64,000 bases of DNA from Pelagerythrobacter aerophilus (GTDB lineage Bacteria; Pseudomonadota; Alphaproteobacteria; Sphingomonadales; Sphingomonadaceae). Where the stretch lies: positions 558,001 to 622,000 of the forward strand of contig NZ_QXFK01000019.1 of assembly GCF_003581645.1 (NCBI RefSeq), in the 5' to 3' direction. Positions 1 through 8,953 of the stretch are shown in pieces. Under the pieces are notes generated by a model that had not been told where the DNA came from, searched no databases, and saw only the letters and a program-made list of their open reading frames with translations. Position 1 is the stretch's first letter, and every line of letters starts with the position of its first letter. The position numbers and the translations under genes are program-made.

Positions 1-1007
1 ATCTTGCCATGAAGCGCCGGGCCGACCGAGCCCGGGTGCGCGAGCCAGGCATCGCTGCGGATCAGCGTCATCCCTATTCCTTCCGATCCGGCGTAGTATT
101 CGACCAGGATCGGCCCCCACCACTCGATCATCGCCTGCTTGACCGGGATCGGGCAGGGCGCCGCGGCGTGGATGGCCCGCTGGTGGCTGGACAGATCGTA
201 GCGCGCCCGCACTGCATCATCGAGCTTGAGCATGCGCACGAAGTGAGTCGGCACCCATTGGCTGTCGGTCACCCTGTACTTCTCGATGGCGGCGAGTGCG
301 GCCTCAGGGTCGAACTTCTCCATGATCACCACCGTGCCGCCAAGCCGGTGGACGGTGCAGCACCAGGCGAGCGGCGCTGCGTGATAGAGCGGCGCGGGCG
401 AGAGATAGACCATCTCCCCATCCGCCGGCATGCCCGGCCCCATCACCGCCAGCATGACCAGCGCATTTGTAGCCTGGACGTCGTCGTCCTGCGGCGGCGG
501 CGGACGAATGCCCTTGGGTCGGCCGGTCGTGCCTGAAGAATAGAGCATGTAGAGCCCAGGGTAGGGGTCGGCGATCGGTTCGGCGGGTTGCGCCGCCATC
601 GCCGCTTCGAAGTCGGCGCTCCCCTCCCCATCGAGCACGAACACGGGCAGATCGGGGCATTCGCGGCGAATACCCTCGGTCACATCGGCAAACTGCGGCG
701 AGGTGATCAGCAGCTTGGCGCCGCTGTCTTTCAAAATGTAGGCGATCTCCGGCGCGGTCAGGCGGGTCGAGATCGGGACCAGCATCGTGCCAGCGCGCTG
801 CGATCCCCACACGAGCTGGAGATAGAGCGCGTTGTTCTCCATCAACAGCCCGAATGCGTCGTCGCGCTCCAGACCCTGCGTCCGCAGGAAGTGAGCGAAG
901 CGGTTGGCGGTGCGGTCGAGCTCGGCATAGGTGACCGTCTCGCCCGAGCCCGCCACCACGATCGCGGGCCGGTCGGGGCGTGCTTCGGCGTGGGTGATGG
1001 GATGCAT
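1..1007 (-). CDS. AMP-dependent acyl-CoA synthetase/ligase (5' part, runs off the window)
   Basis: Class I adenylate-forming enzyme, expected to activate a fatty or aromatic acid to its acyl-CoA via an acyl-adenylate. I read it from the minus strand; it has no stop inside the window, so the C-terminal part lies beyond base 1. About 335 residues are present. It begins MHPITHAEARPDRPAI and carries the AMP-binding loop YSSGTTGRPKG at about residues 156-166 and YYAGSEG nearer the visible end. The start ATG (1005-1007) follows a GGAGAG ribosome site. The substrate cannot be read from sequence. A CYP153-like alkane hydroxylase lies 25 kb away, so a fatty-acid ligase is plausible but unproven. Confidence 0.9.
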   Translation of the reverse strand, partial: MHPITHAEARPDRPAIVVAGSGETVTYAELDRTANRFAHFLRTQGLERDDAFGLLMENNALYLQLVWGSQRAGTMLVPISTRLTAPEIAYILKDSGAKLLITSPQFADVTEGIRRECPDLPVFVLDGEGSADFEAAMAAQPAEPIADPYPGLYMLYSSGTTGRPKGIRPPPPQDDDVQATNALVMLAVMGPGMPADGEMVYLSPAPLYHAAPLAWCCTVHRLGGTVVIMEKFDPEAALAAIEKYRVTDSQWVPTHFVRMLKLDDAVRARYDLSSHQRAIHAAAPCPIPVKQAMIEWWGPILVEYYAGSEGIGMTLIRSDAWLAHPGSVGPALHGK

Positions 1008-1091
1008 CGTCGGTTTCTCTCCACTCACGGCGCCCTGCCGGCGTCTCGTTGTGATTCGAAACCTAGCTGCCCGCACAGTGGCGGCAAGAGA

Positions 1092-1121
1092 AAAGGCGGC
1101 GGGATCGCTCCCGCCGCCTTT
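1092..1121 (-). terminator. Rho-independent terminator after the M23 peptidase gene
   Basis: A 13-bp perfect stem (AAAGGCGGCGGGA at 1092-1104 with TCCCGCCGCCTTT at 1109-1121) closes a 4-nt loop. On the minus strand it is followed by a T-rich tract (TTTTCTCTT). It sits about 55 nt past the stop of the M23 gene. Confidence 0.8.
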
Positions 1122-1176
1122 CTGTCAGGCATCCTCTCCCATGCCTGCCTCCCGCCCCTCGCACGAGGGGTGAAAT

Positions 1177-1926
1177 CTATTCCTCGCCGCCGCCCATGCC
1201 GCCGCGGCCGGTCGCCAGCGCGAAAGCCTGCTGCGCTTCGGTTTCGACCATGTAGGGGATCGGATTGACCGCTTCGCCGTCGATGCGGATTTCGTAGTGA
1301 AGGTGCGGACCGGTCGAACGGCCGGTGGAGCCGACGTAACCGATCAGGTCGCCCTTCTTGACATGCTGGCCGTCGGCCACGGCAAGCTTCGACAGATGCG
1401 CGAAACGCGTCTGGAGCTTCGCACCATGTTCGATCTGGACGTAGAGACCGTAGCTGCTGAACCAGTCGGCGCGGCCGACAATTCCGTCGGCAGTGGCGTA
1501 AACCGGCGTGCCGGTGGCCGCTGCGAGGTCGACACCCTTGTGTGACCGGCGGCCGCCGAGCACCGGATGGGTGCGCATGCCGTAGTCGCTGGTGAGCTGC
1601 GCGCCATCGAGCGGCATGCGCGAGGGAACCGAAATACCGGTGCTAGCGACCGGCTGCGCGGCGCGATCACCGTCAAGCGAGCGCCAGCTGGCGAAGAGTT
1701 CGCGAAACTGCGCATCCCCGCCGGCCGGCTTTTGCGCTTCTTGTACAGGAGCGGTGATATCGGCCGCAGCTGCGGCACTCGAATTCGCCAGTGCCGGACT
1801 TGCGGCGATGGCGAGGAAAGCGGCGCCCGCCGCTGCCGCGGCTTTGGCGATCCGCCGATTGCTGAGAGTTGCGACCAAAACCCCGTCCTCTTTTTTGCGG
1901 CCCTTGAGCCACAGCGATCCGTGCAC
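1177..1926 (-). CDS. M23 family metallopeptidase (LytM/lysostaphin fold), exported
   Basis: Zinc peptidase expected to cut peptidoglycan cross-links, or to activate amidases if inactive. The LytM domain holds the metal-binding signatures HKGVD and PHLHYE, with a preceding SDYGMRTHPVLGG. A hydrophobic, Ala-rich segment ending ASPALANS looks like a signal or anchor, so it acts in the periplasm. The start is uncertain. An upstream ATG at 2133 would overlap the neighbouring gene by over 100 nt; I chose a GTG at 1926, about 249 aa. The frame stays open upstream, and residues around HKKFTPVGYP could also be translated. A clear terminator follows at 1092-1121. Confidence 0.85.
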   Translation of the reverse strand: MHGSLWLKGRKKEDGVLVATLSNRRIAKAAAAAGAAFLAIAASPALANSSAAAAADITAPVQEAQKPAGGDAQFRELFASWRSLDGDRAAQPVASTGISVPSRMPLDGAQLTSDYGMRTHPVLGGRRSHKGVDLAAATGTPVYATADGIVGRADWFSSYGLYVQIEHGAKLQTRFAHLSKLAVADGQHVKKGDLIGYVGSTGRSTGPHLHYEIRIDGEAVNPIPYMVETEAQQAFALATGRGGMGGGEE

Positions 1927-2015
1927 GCCGGGATACCCGACCGGCGTGAATTTTTTATGCGAGACTTGGGAACCCTCCTCCGTCTCAATAATTGCAGGCC
2001 TAACCGGGGGTGGGT

Positions 2016-2819
2016 TTAACTGGCAATAGCAGCGTAGAACTCTCGCGATAAACCGGCTGCCGAACGCGCCGAGTCGTTGAATGGCGGCTTCAGCGTCCCG
2101 CGAAAGTGCCTTTCCACCAGTATTTTCCAACACTTCTCAGGTATTTCGCCCGCTTCGTCGCAGCTCGCGACAAAGTGCTTTGTGCCGAACCGGACGTGAC
2201 GAATCTCGTCGTCAAGGATTCGTTGGAGGATTCGCGCTCCGTCTTCGTCACCCTGAGCCCGGACCCGATCACGGGTGGCCGGCGTGACGTCGAGCCCGCG
2301 CGCCTCCAGCACCATCGGCACCACGGCGAGCCGCGCGCGCACCTCATGCTGCGTATCGTGCGCCGCCTGCCACAGGCCGCCGTGCGCCGGCAACGCGCCG
2401 TAGTGGCTTCCGAGGCGGCGGAGCTTGCGGTCGAGCAGCGCGAAATGCATCGCTTCGTCGGCAGCTACGGAAAGGAAATCGCTCACGAATTCCCGGCCCA
2501 TAGCCTCCCCGAAGCGGCCTGCCATGTCGAGCGCGAGGTCGATCGCGACGAATTCGATGTGCGCCAGCGCATGCCACAGCGCGATCCGCCCGCGCTCCGA
2601 TCCGGCCTTGCCGCGCTTCGGCATGCGATTGGGCGGGAGCAGTTCGGGGCGGTCGGGCGCAGCGGGGCGTTCCGGCATCGCGGTATCGAAGCGCCAGTCG
2701 AGCCGTCCGAGGCGCCAGCGGCGCGCGACGTCACGCGCGGCAAAGACTTTGGCCTTCGGTTCGCCGGTCAGCAGCGCGCCGCGGATCGCCGCGGCGACCG
2801 ATTCGCGCGTTTCGTTCAA
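2016..2819 (-). CDS. DUF455 ferritin-like domain protein
   Basis: Helical ferritin-like protein of the DUF455 (HI0077-like) family, 267 aa. Candidate di-metal ligands lie in HALAHIEF, AADEAMHF and DDEIRHVRFG, matching the E...ExxH pattern of carboxylate-bridged di-iron proteins. Biochemical role unknown; oxidative stress or metal handling is inferred only from the adjacent peroxiredoxin. The start is probably a TTG at 2817-2819, whose TTGA overlaps the TGA of bcp, giving a translationally coupled glnE-bcp-DUF455 cluster. A longer ATG-started frame would run back over bcp and is unlikely. Confidence 0.85.
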   Translation of the reverse strand: MNETRESVAAAIRGALLTGEPKAKVFAARDVARRWRLGRLDWRFDTAMPERPAAPDRPELLPPNRMPKRGKAGSERGRIALWHALAHIEFVAIDLALDMAGRFGEAMGREFVSDFLSVAADEAMHFALLDRKLRRLGSHYGALPAHGGLWQAAHDTQHEVRARLAVVPMVLEARGLDVTPATRDRVRAQGDEDGARILQRILDDEIRHVRFGTKHFVASCDEAGEIPEKCWKILVERHFRGTLKPPFNDSARSAAGLSREFYAAIAS

Positions 2820-3289
2820 AGTGCCTTCGCCGCTTCGAGCACCTCGTCGGCATGGCCCTTGACCTTCACTTTGTCCCACACGCGGGCGATCTTGCCCTCC
2901 GCGCCGACGAGATAGGTGCTGCGGACCATTCCGATGAAGGTTTTTCCGTACATCTTCTTCTCGGTCCAGATCCCGAGCGCGTCGGAGAGGCCGCCTTCCT
3001 CCGCATCGGTCGCGAGCGGCACCTTCAGATCATGCTTGGTGATGAAATTGCGGTGCTTCTGGGGCGAATCCTTGCTCACCCCGAGCAGGGCAACGCCCGC
3101 CTTTTCGAACTCGCCGGCGAGCGCGGTGAAGTCCTTCGCTTCGGTCGTGCAGCCGGGCGTATTGTCCTTCGGATAGAAGAACACGACCAGCTTCCGCCCG
3201 CGAAAGTCCGACGGCTTCACCGTGCCGCCGTCCGGGGTTTCCATCGCGATGTCGGGCATCGCATCGCCGGTTTTCGGAAAGTCGCTCAT
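2816..3289 (-). CDS. bcp: thioredoxin-dependent peroxiredoxin, BCP/PrxQ type
   Basis: Reduces hydrogen peroxide and organic hydroperoxides in the cytoplasm. The 157-aa protein has the PrxQ signature DNTPGCTTEAKDF with peroxidatic Cys47. The position five residues on, where many BCP proteins have a resolving Cys, is Lys52, so this looks like a 1-Cys variant or one resolved elsewhere. The ATG overlaps the glnE stop as ATGA (3286-3289), and its own stop overlaps the next start. Expression is therefore tied to glnE unless an internal promoter exists. Confidence 0.95.
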   Translation of the reverse strand: MSDFPKTGDAMPDIAMETPDGGTVKPSDFRGRKLVVFFYPKDNTPGCTTEAKDFTALAGEFEKAGVALLGVSKDSPQKHRNFITKHDLKVPLATDAEEGGLSDALGIWTEKKMYGKTFIGMVRSTYLVGAEGKIARVWDKVKVKGHADEVLEAAKAL

Positions 3290-5982
3290 TGTTCGGTCTC
3301 CAGTTTCTCGTCGAACACCTCGTGCCAGGTGGCGGCGACGCATTGCCGCGCCTCTCCCAGCCGGTGCAAGACCTCGTCGATGCTTTCACACCGGCAGGCG
3401 CGGGCCAATGCGCGGCCGGCGGCCGGCGTAGGCTGGTCGAGATCGGGGGCGAGCAGCCGGCCTGCGACAAGCAGACGCGTCATCATCCGCTCGGCCTCGG
3501 CCATTTCGCCGGGCAAGCTTCCGCGCTCGGCCAGGCAGGCGATGGCCTGCCCCAGATCGGGCACGATGCAGGCCTGGTCGCGCAGTTGCAGGTAGTGGAC
3601 CAGGAACTCCAGATCGACCAGCCCGCCGCGCAGCAGCTTGGCGTCGAGCGGCCCGCGCGGCGGCTTGTTGGCCGCCATCTCGCTGCGCATCCTCAATACG
3701 TCCGCGCGCAGCTTTTCGGGATCGCGCGGGCGCAGCAGCACGCCGGCGATCGCGCTTTCCAGCGCAGCCCGCGCCTCGGGCGAGCCGAACAGCGGCCGCG
3801 CGCGCGTGAGAGCCATGTGTTCCCAGGTCCAGGCATCCTCGCGCTGGTAGCGCGCGAAGCTGTCGAGGCTAACCGCGAGGGGACCCTGCGCGCCTTGGGG
3901 CCGCAGGCGCGTGTCGACCTCGTACAGCGCGCCTTGCGCAGTCGGCACGCTCAGCGCGCCGCTGACCCTCTGTGCGAGGCGGTTGAAGTAGAGCGTGGCG
4001 CCGAGCGGCCGTGAACCGTCGGATTCGGCGCCGTGATCGCCGGTGAAGAGATAGATGATGTCGAGATCGGACGCATGCGTCAGCGCACCGCCCCCGAACC
4101 GCCCGAGGCCGAGCACGAGCAGTTCCCCGCCCAGCACAAGGCCGTGCTTGACCGCGAAATCGTCCTGCGTTGTGCGCGCGGCGATCGCCAGCGCGGCTTC
4201 CGCAGCGCGTGAGAGCGCAGCGGCGATGTCGAGCGGATCGTGTTCGCCTTGAATAAGTTGCACGCCGAGAGCGAAGCGCGTTTCGCCGGTGACCACGCGG
4301 ATTCGGTCGAGCGCGCGTTCGTAGTCGTCGCCGGCCTCGCCACGCGCCATGCGTTCCGCGAGCGCAGGAACATCGCCCGGCAGGTCGAGCGCGCTCTTGT
4401 CGATCAGGGCATCGAGAAGCTCGGGCCGCCGCGCAAGCTGCTCGGCCAGCGGCGGTGCGAGCGTCAGCACGCCGACGAGCTGATCGAGCAGTGCCGGGCG
4501 CGCGTCGAGCAGGCGGAACAGGTTGATCGCGCTCGAAGCCTTGGTGATCAGCTCCTCCCAGAGCAGCAGGGCGCGGCGCGGGTCGGGCGCTTCGGCCAGG
4601 GCATCGAGCAGGCGCGGGAGTAGCGCGTCCAGCGAGGCGCGCGCCGCCTCGCTGCGCAACGCGCGGATATGCCCGTCGCTCCAATTGGCGATCCGTTCGG
4701 CGAGCGCCTCCGGCTCCTCGAAACCGAGCCGTTTGAGCCGGGCGGGCAGGCTCTCGCTCTCGGCCGGGGGTCCACCGCTGCCGCCCGGCCGGTCGAGCAG
4801 CCGGTCGAACCGCGCGGCAACCTCGGCACATAGCGGCGTCAGCTCCGCCAGCAGCGCCGCGCCGTCGGCCAGCCCGTCGAGCCGCGCGACGCGGTCGAGG
4901 GCTTCGCCATCGGGCAGGGTATGCGTCTGATGGTCCTCGAGCATCTGCAGCCGGTGCTCGACAACTCGCAGACGGTCGTAACTGTGCCCGAGAAGCTCGG
5001 CATCCTCAGGCGCGACGAGGCCGGCCGCAGCCAGCGCGTCGAGCGCGGCACGGGTCTCCCGGACCCGCAGCGAACGGTCGCGGCCGCCGTGGATCAACTG
5101 ATGCGTCTGCGCAAAGAATTCGATCTCGCGGATCCCGCCGCGGCCTTGTTTGAGGTTGAAGCCGGGCGCGGGTTCGGTCGGGCCCGAATACCGGTCGCGG
5201 ATGCGCGAGGTCAGCCGGCCGATCTCCTCGATCGCACCGAAATCGAGACTTCGCCGCCAGACGAACGGGCGGATCGCCGCGAGGAAGTCCTCACCCTGGC
5301 CGACATCGCCTGCGGCGGCGCGCGCGCGGATATAGGCCGCGCGCTCCCACGCCAGCGCCGAACTCTCGTAATGGCTGAGCGCCGCATCGCACGAGATTGC
5401 CAGCGGGCTGACCTCGGAAGCGGGACGCAAACGCAGATCGACCCGGAAGACGTAGCCCTCCGCGCTGTTGGCCGAGAGCATCTGGACGATCTCGCGGGCA
5501 TAGCGCTGCGCCGCTTCTCCGGGTTCGTCGCGCGCGCGGCGGGGCAATGTCTCGGGATCGTAGAGCAGGATGGGGTCGATGTCGGAACTGTAATTGAGCT
5601 CCCCTGCGCCGTGCTTGCCGAGCGCGAGAGCGATAAACCCGGCCGGCGCAGCACCCTCGACGCGGCGCGCGATCGCCGCCGCTATCGCGCGGTCGAGCGC
5701 GCGGTCGGCAAAATCCGACAGCTCCGCCATCACCCTCTCGAGCGGGAAAGCCCCGGCAAGGTCGCCGACCGCGAGCGCTGCCGCCAACCCCAGCCGCTCG
5801 CGCCGCAATGCAATCTCGCAAGTCGTCGCGCCCGCACCCGCCTCGCGGGCCCAGGCGAGTGCCGCCTCGTCGTCCCCATCTCGCAGCAGCGCTTCGAGTT
5901 CCGGTTGCCGGTCGAGTGCGCGCGCAAGGAAGGGCGCGTTGGCACGAGCCCGCGCGATCGCATCTTGCCACTCACCCGTCAT
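3286..5982 (-). CDS. glnE: bifunctional glutamine synthetase adenylyltransferase/adenylyl-removing enzyme
   Basis: Adds and removes AMP on a tyrosine of glutamine synthetase in response to PII and glutamine. The ~898-aa protein has two nucleotidyltransferase halves: the N-terminal (deadenylylating) domain shows GELNYSSDIDPILLYD and the C-terminal (adenylylating) domain shows THASDLDIIYLF, each with the catalytic DxD. Slightly shorter than the enterobacterial enzyme (~945 aa) but normal for alphaproteobacteria. The ATG at 5980-5982 has a GGGAG site upstream; an extended GTG start at 6015 is possible. First gene of the coupled glnE-bcp-DUF455 cluster, divergent from the M28 peptidase. Confidence 0.96.
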   Translation of the reverse strand: MTGEWQDAIARARANAPFLARALDRQPELEALLRDGDDEAALAWAREAGAGATTCEIALRRERLGLAAALAVGDLAGAFPLERVMAELSDFADRALDRAIAAAIARRVEGAAPAGFIALALGKHGAGELNYSSDIDPILLYDPETLPRRARDEPGEAAQRYAREIVQMLSANSAEGYVFRVDLRLRPASEVSPLAISCDAALSHYESSALAWERAAYIRARAAAGDVGQGEDFLAAIRPFVWRRSLDFGAIEEIGRLTSRIRDRYSGPTEPAPGFNLKQGRGGIREIEFFAQTHQLIHGGRDRSLRVRETRAALDALAAAGLVAPEDAELLGHSYDRLRVVEHRLQMLEDHQTHTLPDGEALDRVARLDGLADGAALLAELTPLCAEVAARFDRLLDRPGGSGGPPAESESLPARLKRLGFEEPEALAERIANWSDGHIRALRSEAARASLDALLPRLLDALAEAPDPRRALLLWEELITKASSAINLFRLLDARPALLDQLVGVLTLAPPLAEQLARRPELLDALIDKSALDLPGDVPALAERMARGEAGDDYERALDRIRVVTGETRFALGVQLIQGEHDPLDIAAALSRAAEAALAIAARTTQDDFAVKHGLVLGGELLVLGLGRFGGGALTHASDLDIIYLFTGDHGAESDGSRPLGATLYFNRLAQRVSGALSVPTAQGALYEVDTRLRPQGAQGPLAVSLDSFARYQREDAWTWEHMALTRARPLFGSPEARAALESAIAGVLLRPRDPEKLRADVLRMRSEMAANKPPRGPLDAKLLRGGLVDLEFLVHYLQLRDQACIVPDLGQAIACLAERGSLPGEMAEAERMMTRLLVAGRLLAPDLDQPTPAAGRALARACRCESIDEVLHRLGEARQCVAATWHEVFDEKLETEQ

Positions 5983-6089
5983 GCCCGCTCCCTGCCCGGA
6001 GTGCACACCATGCACAAGGACGGGTTGCCGCGGCGCGCGCGACCTGCCAAGTTTTGCGGCAATCGCAGTCTTGAGAGAGAGCCTTGCAA

Positions 6090-7775
6090 ATGATCCGCCG
6101 AATCCTAGCCGCTACCACCGTGCTGGCGCTCGCCGCTTGCAACGTTGCCGTGGGCGACCCCGAGGGCGACACGACCCTCGACATCCCCGAAGTCGAAGTG
6201 CCCGAAATCTCCATCGAAACGATGAAGGAGGCGACCCGCACGCTTTCCTCGGACGAGTTCGAAGGCCGCCTGCCAGGCACCGCCGGCGAGGAGAAGACCG
6301 TCGCCTATATCGCCGAGCAGTTCGAGAAGGCGGGGCTCGAGCCGGGCAACAACGGCAGCTGGTTCCAGGACGTGCCGCTGGTCGAGATCACCGGACGCGA
6401 TTTCGCGCCGCTGACGGTGAAGGCCGACGGCGAGACGATGAACTTCGACTTCGGCGACGACTGGGTCGGCGTCTCCTACCGCGAAACCCCGACGACGAAG
6501 GTCGAAAACAGCGAACTGGTGTTCGTCGGATACGGCATCAACGCGCCGGAGAAGAACTGGAACGACTATGCCGGGATCGACATGACGGGAAAAACCGCGG
6601 TCATCCTGGTCAACGACCCCGACTACGAAGCGGAAACGCTGGAAGGCACGTTCAACGGCAAGGCGATGACCTACTACGGCCGCTGGACCTACAAGTACGA
6701 GGAAGCCGCCCGCCAGGGCGCGACCGGCGCGATCATCGTGCACGACACCTATCCGGCATCCTATCCCTGGACCACTGTCAAGAATAGCTGGTCGGGCCCG
6801 CAATCCTACGCACAGCGCGAGGACGGCGGGGCGGACCAGACCGTGATGAACGGCTGGGTGCAGAAAGCGGTCGCCGAGCAGATCCTCGAGGCAACCGGAC
6901 ACAGCCTGGCCCAGCTTTCGGCCGCCGCGAAGAAGAAGGGCTTCAAGCCGGTGCCGCTCGGCGCGACCGTGTCCACTGCGTTCGAGAACGATACGCGCAG
7001 CTTCACCTCGAAGAACGTGATTGGCATTCTGCCGGGCGCCGAGCGCCCAGAGGAATATGTGCTCCACACCGCGCACTGGGACCACCTCGGACGCTGCGCC
7101 CCCGGCGAGGAGGACGAGATCTGCAACGGCGCGATCGACAACGCGACCGGCACCGCAGCGCTCATTGCCCTCGCCGAAGCGCATGCCAAGGTCGGCCCGG
7201 CCGATCGCAGCCTGGTATTCCTCGCCGTCACCGCCGAGGAGCAGGGCCTGCTGGGTTCCGAATACTACGGCGCCAATCCGGTGTTCCCCCTCGAACAGAC
7301 GGTCGGCGGGGTGAACATGGACGCGCTTTCGCTCGCGGGTCCGGCAAAGGACGTGACCGTGGTCGGCCCCGACAAATCGCAGCTCGACGACTTCCTGACC
7401 GCCGCGCTGACCGCCGAAGGGCGCGTGGGCACGCCCAATCCCTCGCCCGAGGCGGGCTACTACTACCGCTCCGACCACTTCAGCATGGCCAAGCGCGGAT
7501 TGCCGATGCTCTACGTCGACGGCGGGCAGGATCTGGTCGAAGGCGGCACCGAAGCCGGCGAGGCCTACGAGGCGCGCTATCGCGATACGGCCTATCACGC
7601 CGCGGGCGACGAATACGACGAGAACTGGGACTGGTCGGGCGTCGAGCGGGACTTGCGCCTGTTCTATCGCCTCGGGCGGATGATGGCAATGTCGACGGCG
7701 TGGCCCAACTGGCGCGAGGGCGACGAGTTCCGCCGCATCCGCGACGAGGCTTGCGCTGCGGACGGCGGCTGCTGA
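6090..7775 (+). CDS. M28 family metallopeptidase with PA domain, lipoprotein
   Basis: Exported zinc aminopeptidase-type enzyme, 561 aa. The N-terminus MIRRILAATTVLALAACN has a lipobox (LAAC), so it is probably anchored on the outer or inner membrane facing the periplasm. A PA-like insert occupies roughly residues 140-240. The M28 catalytic region has HTAHWDHLGRC, GAIDNATGTAAL, TAEEQGLLGSEY, GVNMDALS and YYRSDHFSMAKRG, giving the expected H, D, E-E, D and H ligands and base. The ATG follows GAGAGAGA. Likely takes up a role in peptide scavenging. The agmatine deiminase-like gene follows after 29 nt, probably co-transcribed. Confidence 0.93.
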   Translation: MIRRILAATTVLALAACNVAVGDPEGDTTLDIPEVEVPEISIETMKEATRTLSSDEFEGRLPGTAGEEKTVAYIAEQFEKAGLEPGNNGSWFQDVPLVEITGRDFAPLTVKADGETMNFDFGDDWVGVSYRETPTTKVENSELVFVGYGINAPEKNWNDYAGIDMTGKTAVILVNDPDYEAETLEGTFNGKAMTYYGRWTYKYEEAARQGATGAIIVHDTYPASYPWTTVKNSWSGPQSYAQREDGGADQTVMNGWVQKAVAEQILEATGHSLAQLSAAAKKKGFKPVPLGATVSTAFENDTRSFTSKNVIGILPGAERPEEYVLHTAHWDHLGRCAPGEEDEICNGAIDNATGTAALIALAEAHAKVGPADRSLVFLAVTAEEQGLLGSEYYGANPVFPLEQTVGGVNMDALSLAGPAKDVTVVGPDKSQLDDFLTAALTAEGRVGTPNPSPEAGYYYRSDHFSMAKRGLPMLYVDGGQDLVEGGTEAGEAYEARYRDTAYHAAGDEYDENWDWSGVERDLRLFYRLGRMMAMSTAWPNWREGDEFRRIRDEACAADGGC

Positions 7776-7804
7776 CCCCGCACGCCCATTCGGAGCGACT
7801 TTCG

Positions 7805-8785
7805 ATGGCTATCTCGATGCCGCCCGAATGGGCGCCGCAGGCGTGGCTGTGGATCGGCTTCCCGCATGATGCCGACGAGTGGCCCGGCTATCTCGACCGT
7901 GCGCAGGAGCAGATCGCCGCTTTCGCCAACGCGGTGGCCGAGAGCGGGCAGGAGGTGCGCCTGCTGGTGCGCGATGCTGCCAACGAGGCGCGCGCACGCG
8001 CGCTCGTCTCGGGCGCCGTCAAGCTCGAGCGGCGCAGCTTCGGGGACTTGTGGCTGCGCGACACCGGACCGCTCGTCCGCACGGACGGTTCGGCGCTGCG
8101 CTGCCTGTTCAATGGCTGGGGCGGCAAGTACCTGATGGAAGGCGACCAGACGATCGGTGCGGAGCTCGCGCAGGAAGCGGGGCTCCCGATCGCTGGGGCG
8201 GACTGGATCCTCGAAGGCGGGGCGATCGATGGCGACGGAACCGGGCTCGTCGTCACGACCGAACAGTGCCTGCTCAACCCGAACCGCAATCCCGACCTCT
8301 CGCGCGAGGAAATCGAATCGCGGCTTGCGCGCGATCTCGGCTTCGACCGCGTGCTGTGGCTCGGCGACGGCCTGATCAACGACCATACCGACGGGCACGT
8401 CGACAACCTCGCCCGGTTCGTTGCGCCGGGCCGCCTTGCATTGCCGCACGCGACGGACAGGGACGATCCCAACGCCGCGATCTACGCCGATGCGAAGCGC
8501 CGCGCGGAAGCCTTTGGTGTCGAAGTGGCCGAGATCCCCTCGCCCGGGCTCATCACGCGGGGCGATCTCGTGGAGCCGGCCAGCTACGCCAACTTTGCGA
8601 TCACCACGAATCTCGTCGTCGTGCCGACGTTCGGCTCAATCCACGATGCGGACGGCGTCGCGGCGATTGCTGCGCTGTTTCCCGACCGCGCGACGGTCGG
8701 GCTCGCCGCCGATGCGGTGCTCGCAGGCGGCGGCGGCTTCCACTGTGCCAGCCAGCAGATGCCGGCGCTGCGAGCCGGTCTTTAA
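7805..8785 (+). CDS. agmatine deiminase family protein
   Basis: Guanidino-group-modifying enzyme; the family converts agmatine to N-carbamoylputrescine or deiminates peptidyl-arginine. 326 aa. Family landmarks are LWLRDTGPL, NPNRNPDLS (matching the substrate-loop NPNRNP), INDHTDGHVDN with the catalytic His/Asp, and GGGGFHCASQQMP with the nucleophile Cys314. The start ATG has GGAG 9 nt upstream; an in-frame Met four codons later is possible. Cytoplasmic, no signal peptide. Downstream of an exported peptidase, so arginine or polyamine scavenging is an inference. Confidence 0.92.
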   Translation: MAISMPPEWAPQAWLWIGFPHDADEWPGYLDRAQEQIAAFANAVAESGQEVRLLVRDAANEARARALVSGAVKLERRSFGDLWLRDTGPLVRTDGSALRCLFNGWGGKYLMEGDQTIGAELAQEAGLPIAGADWILEGGAIDGDGTGLVVTTEQCLLNPNRNPDLSREEIESRLARDLGFDRVLWLGDGLINDHTDGHVDNLARFVAPGRLALPHATDRDDPNAAIYADAKRRAEAFGVEVAEIPSPGLITRGDLVEPASYANFAITTNLVVVPTFGSIHDADGVAAIAALFPDRATVGLAADAVLAGGGGFHCASQQMPALRAGL

Positions 8786-8796
8786 CGCTTCCTTAG
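8782..8796 (+). promoter_or_regulatory. CtrA-box-like motif TTAA-N7-TTAG
   Basis: TTAA at 8782-8785 and TTAG at 8793-8796 with 7 nt between, close to the CtrA consensus TTAA-N7-TTAA. It overlaps the end of the deiminase gene and precedes the small ORF at 8822. Chance occurrence cannot be excluded. Confidence 0.35.
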
Positions 8797-8821
8797 CCGC
8801 GGCGGGCGCAATTTCGACTGC

Positions 8822-8953
8822 ATGGCATATGCGATCGCTCTCGCCCGCAGGCACGGACACCGCGCGCTCGACGTGCTGCGTACGGCGATCGTGGCAGGAT
8901 GCGCGCTCGCATTGATCGCAGCCGACTCCGTGCTGCCCGGCCTGTCCCTATAG
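8822..8953 (+). CDS. possible small membrane protein (43 aa)
   Basis: Short ORF beginning MAYAIALARRHGHRALDV and carrying one hydrophobic stretch (AIVAGCALALIAA). No clear ribosome site. It is preceded by a CtrA-like motif and overlaps the convergent TSUP gene by 6 nt at the 3' end. Not a recognised family; coding status is uncertain. Confidence 0.35.
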   Translation: MAYAIALARRHGHRALDVLRTAIVAGCALALIAADSVLPGLSL

